A DNA stretch of 64,000 bases from Rhynchopus sp. YZ270_cl-10 (Eukaryota; Euglenozoa; Diplonemea; Diplonemida; Diplonemidae), in assembly GCA_964035575.1 (NCBI GenBank), contig OZ037866.1:1116001-1180000 (forward strand). The letters are read 5' to 3'. The notes under the pieces are model-generated. The model made no database searches. It saw only the letters and a program-made list of their open reading frames with translations, and had not been told where the DNA came from. Within the stretch, counting starts at the first letter, position 1. The number at the start of each line of letters is the position of its first letter. Shown piece after piece: positions 50,311 through 58,570 of the stretch. The translations under genes and the position numbers were made by a program.

Positions 50311-51408
50311 AATATGAACATTTTTGAATCATTTTTTAGGCAGAGGACACCGACTGGGCCCTACATCACACAGGCCTAAGTACCCTGTGTTCGCAATGGT
50401 CCCCGTTCATCTGGCTAATGAGTGGAAGCAAGAGTAGCACATATCAGATGTAAAACACGAAATGGATGTGGGGCTGCATGGTAGCGTGTCCTCCCCGGTA
50501 CTCTGCCACCCCCTGTATGGGTATTTGGGGTTGACAATAGGTGCCTAGAACATGTTCTGAGTGGTTTGGAGGGTGAAATAGCCCCAAATACCCCAACAAA
50601 GCAAAAAATGTACCAAAATTGGCCACTTTGCCCATAATGACCAAATGGGCTGAAGACCCTGTTTTGCACACTTCCGGGCTCTACTATTCGACACCGCCCA
50701 GTAAGAGGACTGCGTCCCCTATTCCGCAAACCCGCAAACCCCGTAATATCTCCCCCATTTTTCTCTTCGCAATTTTTCCCACCCCCGTTTTTAGAACCAA
50801 CAGAGTGTGTACATTAAGGTTTTGACTCACCCCCCTTCCCAAAAAAATAGCAACTCTCATTGAAAACTGGCGACTTTATGTTGCCCATGCCAAACAAAAT
50901 GTTTTTTGGGAGGGCAGACGCTCACCCAAGAAACCCGACCACGGGGGAGCAGGCGCTCACCCGTGGGAAGGTGTCTCCCACCTAAAAAGTGGTGAAGATG
51001 CATTGTGGTCAATTTCAAGAGAGCTCATGATGACATGCACACGGCATACTCATCTTTCAACATTTTTTTTTTTGTGGTCCTGGGCTGGACCTTTAATTGC
51101 ATCCGGCCTCCAGAAACTCTATGAAGGTGTTGACCGCTCGAACCGCTGTTTCCTATCTGAGAGATTACAAAACAGGAGGCGATGCAAGGTGTTTTTGACA
51201 ATTTGTGCCTTCAGGGTCTTTTTGTTTTTCAGCTACCCTTCCTCTCTTTTATCACGTGTGACTCCCCCCACCCCTTTTTTGTGTGTTCTGTCTTCCATCG
51301 CCTTGTCTTGTTTGATTCGGCATATAACGTTCCCTCACAGGAGCTTTTTTTTGAAACTGTTTTATTCTCCCCACCCCAACAACATCACATTCAGGGGGAA
51401 AAAACATT
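50311..51408. other. Spacer after WSC copy 1
   Basis: No gene is supportable. The duplication with copy 2 ends about 30 nt past the stop. 50990-51062 repeats the block at 47348-47420, and 51073-51130 is related to 31495-31570. Confidence 0.5.
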
Positions 51409-51498
51409 GTTTTCAACTTACCTTCCTTCACCCCCCTGTAAGGGTAACCGTAGGTGAAGTAAGGTATAGTATTGAAATCGATGTGGGGGGGGGGAGTT

Positions 51499-52687
51499 AG
51501 GGGGTACGACTCCAGCCATTTTTTGCGCACGGAAAATTCATTTGGCATTATCTGGTCATCTCCAAGGCAACTGCGGGTGAAAAACACCCTCAGAGTGGGT
51601 CACAGGGGGCCTGTGGGTCGAAAAACGACCCAGAAGCCACCCCAGAATACAAAAAAATGGAAAAAAATAGTGAAAAAACGGCTTTTTTCACGTTTTGGCC
51701 ACTTTGGGCAAACTAGCGATTTTTCGAGAAAAAAATCAAAAACCGGGATATTTTTTGACATCACAAAGCCTCCTTTGGCACAAATATACCCCAAAAGTGG
51801 CCTGTGAGTCCATTCCAACCTGTTTTGGACATATTTGACACTTTTGGAAGTGTTTTTTTGGTGTTTTTAGGTCAAAAAAATGCCCAAGACGTCCCCAAGA
51901 CATCCCCAAGACACTTTGCACACCCCCTGTTACGGTCATATTTTTTTCGTTTTTTTGCCTGAAACCCCCAAAATACCCCTCCCGGACCCCACATAGTCCC
52001 GAATATCCATCACACACCCACTCAGAGTGAGTAGAAGCACCCCAAAAAAAATATTTTTTAAAGCCCTTCAACTTCAACATGGATGCTGCCGAAACTGAAG
52101 CACAATTTTAGGGCTTTAAAAAATATTTTTTTTGGGGTGCTTCTACTCACTCTGAGTGGGTGTGTGATGGATATTTGGGACTATGTGGGGTCCGGGAGGG
52201 GTATTTTGGGGGTTTCAGGCAAAAAAACGAAAAAAATATGACCGTAACAGGGGGTGTGCAAAGTGTCTTGGGGATGTCTTGGGGACGTCTTGGGCATTTT
52301 TTTGACCTAAAAACACCAAAAAAACACTTCCAAAAGTGTCAAATATGTCCAAAACAGGTTGGAATGGACTCACAGGCCACTTTTGGGGTATATTTGTGCC
52401 AAAGGAGGCTTTGTGATGTCAAAAAATATCCCGGTTTTTGATTTTTTTCTCGAAAAATCGCTATTTTGCCCAAAGTGGCCAAAACGTGAAAAAAGCCGTT
52501 TTTTCACTATTTTTTTCCATTTTTTTGTATTCTGGGGTGGCTTCTGGGTCGTTTTTCGACCCACAGGCCCCCTGTGACCCACTCTGAGGGTGTTTTTCAC
52601 CCGCAGTTGCCTTGGAGATGGCCAGATAATGCCAAATGAATTTTCCGTGCGTTTGGTCCCAGCCAAAATGGCTGGAGTCGTACCCCC
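51499..52687. repeat. Near-perfect 1.19-kb palindrome
   Basis: Arms 51499-52067 and 52110-52687 are inverse, with a 42-nt unique centre. Differences are few: one base near 51713, one near 51566, and a short outer stretch next to GCGCACGG. Translations of the arms on opposite strands are the same over 70 residues. Such arms imply a recent inverted duplication or ongoing gene conversion. A cloning or assembly artefact must also be considered. Confidence 0.88.
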
Positions 52688-52859
52688 TAGGCATACATAG
52701 CGTGCGAACGGCTCATTCGCATCATTCGCATCCTGTTCGCATTGGGTATTCGCATCCTGTTCGCATTGGCCAATGCGAACAGGATGCGAATGACATGCGA
52801 ATAACATTTATTATGGGGTGGCGACAGGCAAGTTCTCATTTTTTGGTCAATTTCCGCAC

Positions 52860-53283
52860 TACACAGTACACACAGTACACACAGTACACACAGTACACAC
52901 AATATACACAGTATACACAGTATACACAGTATACACAGTATACACAGTATACACAGTATACACAGTATACACAGTATACACAGTATACACAGTATACACA
53001 GTATACACAGTACACAGTATACACAGTATACACAGTATACACAGTATACACAGTATACACAGTATACACAGTATACACAGTATACACAGTATACACAGTA
53101 TACACAGTATACACAGTATACACAGTATACACAGTATACACAGTATACACAGTATACACAGTATACACAGTATACACAGTATACACAGTATACACAGTAT
53201 ACACAGTATACACAGTATACACAGTATACACAGTATACACAGTATACACAGTATACACAGTATACACAGTATACACAGTATAC
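52860..53283. repeat. (CAGTATACA)n minisatellite
   Basis: About 47 units of 9 nt. The first few units are CAGTACACA variants and one unit is short (near 53009). All frames stay open, so apparent proteins here are artefacts. Confidence 0.95.
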
Positions 53284-53685
53284 CATAGCTGATAAGCTAA
53301 TAAAGCCTAATAGGATATTAGCCTATTTAAGCCTTATAGAATAGGCTAATGAAACTGGAATAAGCTAATATTTTATTAGCCTATTCCAGTCCTTCCCAGC
53401 TACCACTGGTGGTACGGTGGTAGCTGGCTTAACCCGTTAAACAAATCCGAAAAATCCAAAATTTAAGGCCAACTCCGTTACAGACACAACACAACTTATT
53501 TCTCTTGTGTTTTTTCACTGATGAGCGTGAGTGAGGTGTATGTTACAGCACCGACTGCAGCCTACGTCTAAGATGGCATATAATAGGCTATTAGCCCAAT
53601 ATTAGCCTATTATAAGACATACTGTGGGTGTTATAACGTTATCGATAACGTTATAACAAGTGTTATTTTGGAATAACGTTATTCA

Positions 53686-54247
53686 GCAGTACAGTACAGT
53701 ACAGTACAGTACAGTACAGTACAGTACAGTACAGTACAGTACAGTACAGTACAGTACAGTACAGTACAGTACAGTACAGTACAGTACAGTACAGTACAGT
53801 ACAGTACAGTACAGTACAGTACAGTACAGTACAGTACAGTACAGTACAGTACAGTACAGTACAGTACAGTACAGTACAGTACAGTACAGTACAGTACAGT
53901 ACAGTACAGTACAGTACAGTACAGTACAGTACAGTACAGTACAGTACAGTACAGTACAGTACAGTACAGTACAGTACAGTACAGTACAGTACAGTACAGT
54001 ACAGTACAGTACAGTACAGTACAGTACAGTACAGTACAGTACAGTACAGTACAGTACAGTACAGTACAGTACAGTACAGTACAGTACAGTACAGTACAGT
54101 ACAGTACAGTACAGTACAGTACAGTACAGTACAGTACAGTACAGTACAGTACAGTACAGTACAGTACAGTACAGTACAGTACAGTACAGTACAGTACAGT
54201 ACAGTACAGTACAGTACAGTACAGTACAGTACAGTACAGTACAGTAC
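53686..54247. repeat. (CAGTA)n minisatellite, about 112 units
   Basis: About 560 nt of uninterrupted 5-nt units with no variant seen. Perfect homogeneity over this length means recent expansion. Confidence 0.95.
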
Positions 54248-54578
54248 CCCTGCTAACGACCCACCCAGAGTGGGACAAAAAAAGCTCATCCCAAAATATG
54301 CCGATCACAAAAAATCACAAAAAACCCCGATCATCCAACAATCACACACCCACAGAATTCACACACTACTATAACATTCGCACTACGTTCGCATCATTCG
54401 CACTATGTTCGCACTGTGTTCGCATCGTTCGCATCATTCGCACATGCGAATATAGTGCGAATATAGTGCGAATGATGCGAATGATGCGAACGACAATGCG
54501 AATGGATGCGAACAGGATGCGAATGCATTCGCACATGCGAATATATGCGAATGGTCATTCGCACGCTATGTATGCCTA

Positions 54579-55512
54579 GGGGGGGGAGTAAAGGGTCAAT
54601 TAACTAAAATTAACTAAAAACTAAAATCTTTTCCAAAAAAAAAAAAAAACCAAAAAAAACAAAAAAAAAACAAAAAAACCCAAAAAAAATTCGACTCGGC
54701 CCGACTCGGGACGACTTTTTTTTGAGTCGGGCCGACTTTTTTCGACTCGGGCCGACTCAGAAAAAAAATTTTTTTGAAAAAAAACAAGTAATTGCTATCG
54801 GAAAAAAAACGGGGTGTGATGTGGAACTCCATCCTGTAGAAATAATCTACAACACGCCCAGCATTCTGCTCTTCTGCAGGTATGCTAACGCTCTTCGTAA
54901 GCTGCCAGACCCACTGGGACGCCAGCATCTGAAACGTTCAAGAAGGGGGGCTGTCCTCTTCGTCCAGCACCATCTGCTCGATAGCGTTGTTGGACGTCGG
55001 CTCGGCAGGCTCGGCGTGTTCCAGCTCGTTTTTGTCCACAGGCTCCCCACATTGTCGTCGTCGTTGGAGCAGTGCGGAAGGAACACAGAATGCACAGACT
55101 ACAACACATCGATCACACCATCAGCACCTCCAGCAAATCGCCAGGATGCTACGGTGGTTTCGAAAATCGCGCGGAGTTTTCCACATCACACCCGTTTTTC
55201 CTTAGCAATTACTTGTCCTTGTTGGTATTGTTGTTTTCAACCACCTTCCTTCAACCCTTGTAGGGGTCAGTTGTAATTTTTTTCGCGAAAACATGAAATT
55301 ATACATTTCAAGAGAACAAATTAAAAAGGGTCCTTATTTGCATTTTTGGGCTCCGCCCGTGCAGTGGTGGGGTCAATCTCGAAAATTGGACAATTTTTTG
55401 ACCACTTAAATTTTGAGAAATATGAGCCCGGTTCCTTATACGTGGGGCCCATTTTCGGCTAAATTTTTCCTCAAAATCTGGTTTTGTAAAATTGACCCTT
55501 TACTCCCCCCCC
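54579..55512. mobile_element. TIR element adjoining the previous one
   Basis: The ends GGGGGGGGAGTAAAGGGTCA and its inverse bound 934 nt. Its left G run is also the right border of the 52683-54586 element. Inside are A-rich DNA, CGGCCCGACT-type words and a nested inverted pair (54783-55218). Confidence 0.68.
54783..55218. repeat. Nested inverted pair with possible minus-strand coding piece
   Basis: ACAAGTAATTGCTA through GGGTGTGATGTGGAA (54783-54828) is inverted at about 55172-55218. Between them the minus strand has a short acidic frame (NELEHAEPAEPTSNNAIEQM, then VLDEEDSPPS and a stop; about 54945-55040). It reads like the C-terminus of a protein, possibly a captured exon. Confidence 0.4.
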
Positions 55513-55680
55513 ACATCGATTTCAATACTATACCTTACTTCACCTACGGTTGCCCTTACAGGGGGGGTGAAGGAAGGTAAGTTGAAAACCAGTAGGTATA
55601 ACGTGATTGTCGATACAACAAAAAATAACGAAAAGTGGTCGGCCCGACTCGGCCCGACTACCATCTATGACATGAAATAA

Positions 55681-55711
<31 letters not shown>

Positions 55712-56238
55712 CTACTTCACTCCAGGCTCTCCGCTAGGATTTCCGATTTTGAAAATATTCTGTTGATGGTCCACGTTGGTGGGGTACATGCTTGCACCGC
55801 AGGCGCACGGTACGCAACTTTTTTTTTTTACCAACGCCCGATTTTGACTTTTTTGGGACGTTTGAGCACTCACCTCTCCATATCTTCTTCTCCTGAGCTT
55901 TTTTGACAGGTAGAACGGGTCTGAACCACTCAGCAGAACTTTTTTTTTTTTTCTTTTTTTCCCCATTTTCAAAAAGTTCTGTTGACAATCAACAGAACTT
56001 TAGTACCTAGCGGAGTGCCTGCTTCACTCAGGGTTTTATATAGGAATTTTTTCCTGAACAAACAGGGGCAAAAACTGAGGATTCATTTTTTCTCACCCAC
56101 CCACCCAAAATCAAAGTTGTTTTTTCGGCTGGGGCCAGTTGTGGTGTGCCTTGAACCCCCTTGGCTGTAAACCCAATTGATAGCAATTCGTGCACCAGGC
56201 GCACGTGGTACACGAATTGTAAGTAGCCAGTACATTTA

Positions 56239-57182
56239 TAACAAAGAAAGGGCGGTCATGGCACCCAAAGGTTCCTAGCGAAGCCACGGTACGCAACATT
56301 TCAAAAAATTGCGCTCATAATCGCACATTTTTACAGCCAAACTATGTCAGGGAAGGGTGGGTTGCAATCTTGCGCCGCAGGCGCACGGTACGCTACTTTT
56401 ATAATTTCGCCATGATGCATGCTTCCTTTTCCTTCGGCGTTTGACCAATTGAGTCGCGTTCTGGCTGTGACGGGGGTGTGGGTAACCCTTGAGTATAGAC
56501 GTGTGTGTTTTCTTTACTGACTTCGTTGTTTTCTGTCAACAGAGCTTCGTTTCGGCGACTGACTACCCCGGGCTGCACCCTGAGGCTACACCCCCCGGAG
56601 TGGGGTGGGGCAGCCCAGCCAGAAAAGTTAAAACCCGGGGAAAACCCAGGCCTCGAACCGGGCTTGCTCAGCGCAAAATTAATTAAGCCCGGGTTTTCCC
56701 GGGCTTACTGCCCAAGATTTTCACCGCTGGTCACGAGTCGTGTTCTAAGCCAGTAAAACGCAGGGTTTTATCTCCTTATATGTTAGTGGTCCCTAGACCG
56801 GGTAAAATAAAAAAAAAAATATTTACCCGGTCTGGGAAAAAAAAAAAAAATAACCACCCGGCCAGGCCAAAAAAAAAACCAAAATGATATATCTTGGGGG
56901 TACCTCACACAAACCTCTAAGAGTGACCAGAACTGGCCTCATGAACAAAGTGACCCCGTCACAGCCAGAACGCGACCCAATTGGTCAAACGCCGAAGGAA
57001 AAGGAAGCATACAGCATGGCGAAAGGAAAAAAGTAGCGTACCGTGCGCCTGCGGCGCAAGATTGCAAGCCACCCATGACATAGTTTGGCTGTAAAATGTG
57101 CAATTTTAAGCACAATATTCTGAAATGTTGCGTACCGTGGCTTCGCCAGGAACCTTTGCCATGACTGCCGTTTCTTGTTGTA
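56239..57182. repeat. Inverted-repeat element with about 235-nt arms
   Basis: Arms 56239-56478 and 56951-57182 are inverse at roughly 80% identity by eye, so this is older than the palindrome at 51.5 kb. Each arm carries one copy of the CCGCAGGCGCACGGTACGC motif. The centre has a strong hairpin (AACCCGGGGAAAACCC against GGGTTTTCCCGGG). Confidence 0.7.
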
Positions 57183-58100
57183 GATGTCTATACGAGGAAA
57201 CGTCTGCACGCTACCGACCTGACATGATTTTTTTGCTTATTCCGCAAAGGTGGGGAACGTGAGATGATATGCAATATGCGAGTGAATGCAGCAATTTTAA
57301 CGGTTTACCGGGACATTTTCGCCGGAGGCGAATTTTTTTTTTTTTTGACCACTTTTTTGCCAGACCGGGTAGACCGGGTAGAATTTTAAAATGTTTTTTC
57401 AAGATAAAACCCTGGTAAAACGCCCAAAAAAAAAATTTTTTTTTTAGGTCCGAAAAGGGGAATTTTTTTTTTTTTTCAATAACTGAGGATTGCCCTCAGT
57501 TCTGACCCCCTAAAAAAAAAGTCTGACTTCACTCACCAGAATTCTATTTCGTTGAAAGTAGCATCTTCGACAACTGTTTGGTTGACTTGTCAATAGAAAT
57601 GACAAAGTCGGGTTGAGCAAGTGTGGACTCGACTTCTGGTCGAAGGACACTTGTCAGCATTGTGAGAATTTTCATTTCTTTTCCGCACAGGAATGGATAA
57701 TACAGGCCCTTTTGTTCCTACCAAAATTCGAGGCCGTTTCGGCCTCGTTGCATTGTATGAATTGTGCTGTTGTGCATCAACAAAGCTTTTCACCCCTAGC
57801 AGGCAATTTTGCTTCACACAATCCAATCTGTTCTCTGCTCCCACTCTCCCCACCGCTTTTATTATCCAGTTTTGTGCGAACCAAACATAAGTTGTTTAAA
57901 AGCCATTTTTGCAATTTCACCTGTAAAAGAAGTGAAATAAGATTGGCTTTATTTCACGCCATTTCGTACAGAAGTTTATGGAGCAGTGCAATAAAGACCT
58001 TATTTCACTAAACAAAGTACTTCACATTCACTACCCCCAAATAACAAAAATCCATTCAAAACCTCTCCCCAACTTCACTTCCAGAGCCTTCTTTTTTGCC
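57183..58100. other. Spacer and split upstream region of WSC copy 2
   Basis: 57786-57892 matches the region upstream of copy 1. The match then breaks and resumes at about 58540, so roughly 650 nt, including the TACTGGG minisatellite, appear inserted in the upstream region of copy 2. Confidence 0.6.
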
Positions 58101-58443
58101 TACTGGGTACTGGGTACTGGGTACTGGGTACTGGGTACTGGGTACTGGGTACTGGGTACTGGGTACTGGGTACTGGGTACTGGGTACTGGGTACTGGGTA
58201 CTGGGTACTGGGTACTGGGTACTGGGTACTGGGTACTGGGTACTGGGTACTGGGTACTGGGTACTGGGTACTGGGTACTGGGTACTGGGTACTGGGTACT
58301 GGGTACTGGGTACTGGGTACTGGGTACTGGGTACTGGGTACTGGGTACTGGGTACTGGGTACTGGGTACTGGGTACTGGGTACTGGGTACTGGGTACTGC
58401 GTACTGCGTACTGCGTACTGGGTACTGCGTACTGCGTACTGGG
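58101..58443. repeat. (TACTGGG)n minisatellite, 49 units
   Basis: 343 nt in exact 7-nt register. Near the right end several units read TACTGCG. The inverse unit CCCAGTA shares CAGTA with the two minisatellites at 52.9 and 53.7 kb. It is telomere-like in G content but is not a known telomere repeat. Confidence 0.95.
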
Positions 58444-58570
58444 CTGATGTTGACCACAACCCTTTTGTCTTTATTGTTTTTATTGCTTTATTTGCGGGGG
58501 TGGGGGAAAACATAAAAGGAAAAGTAGGAGTGCGGTTTCAATTTTTTCTCTTTTACGTCCACAACACCCC

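Larger units (their letters stand above)
52683..54586. mobile_element. TIR element carrying two minisatellites
   Basis: The ends CTAGGCATACATAGCGTGCG and its exact inverse, preceded by C runs and followed by G runs, bound 1.9 kb. Subterminal arrays of ATTCGCATC-type words in both orientations follow each end (52712-52800 and 54377-54565). The centre has a 9-nt and a 5-nt minisatellite and, between them, AT-rich palindromic words (ATTAGCCTATT, AACGTTATCGATAACGTT). No transposase is seen. Confidence 0.72.
51409..55589. mobile_element. Outer inverted-repeat pair enclosing nested elements
   Basis: The left arm 51409-51497 (GTTTTCAACTTACCTTCCTT ... CGATGTGGGGGG) and right arm 55503-55589 are inverse with few differences. 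Between them lie, in order, the 1.19-kb palindrome, a TIR element with two minisatellites, and another TIR element that shares its G-run border with the previous one. I read this as elements inserted into or beside each other. No transposase frame is visible. Confidence 0.6.

Noticed and set aside
52636-53292. Open frames of TQY or VYT repeats
   Set aside because: They are translations of the 9-nt minisatellite; all frames are open because no unit contains a stop.
53660-54308. Open frames of YSTVQ repeats on both strands
   Set aside because: They are translations of the 5-nt minisatellite.
56640-56700. Possible minus-strand tRNA (GGTTCGAGGCC)
   Set aside because: The B-box-like word sits in a GC hairpin and no cloverleaf can be drawn.
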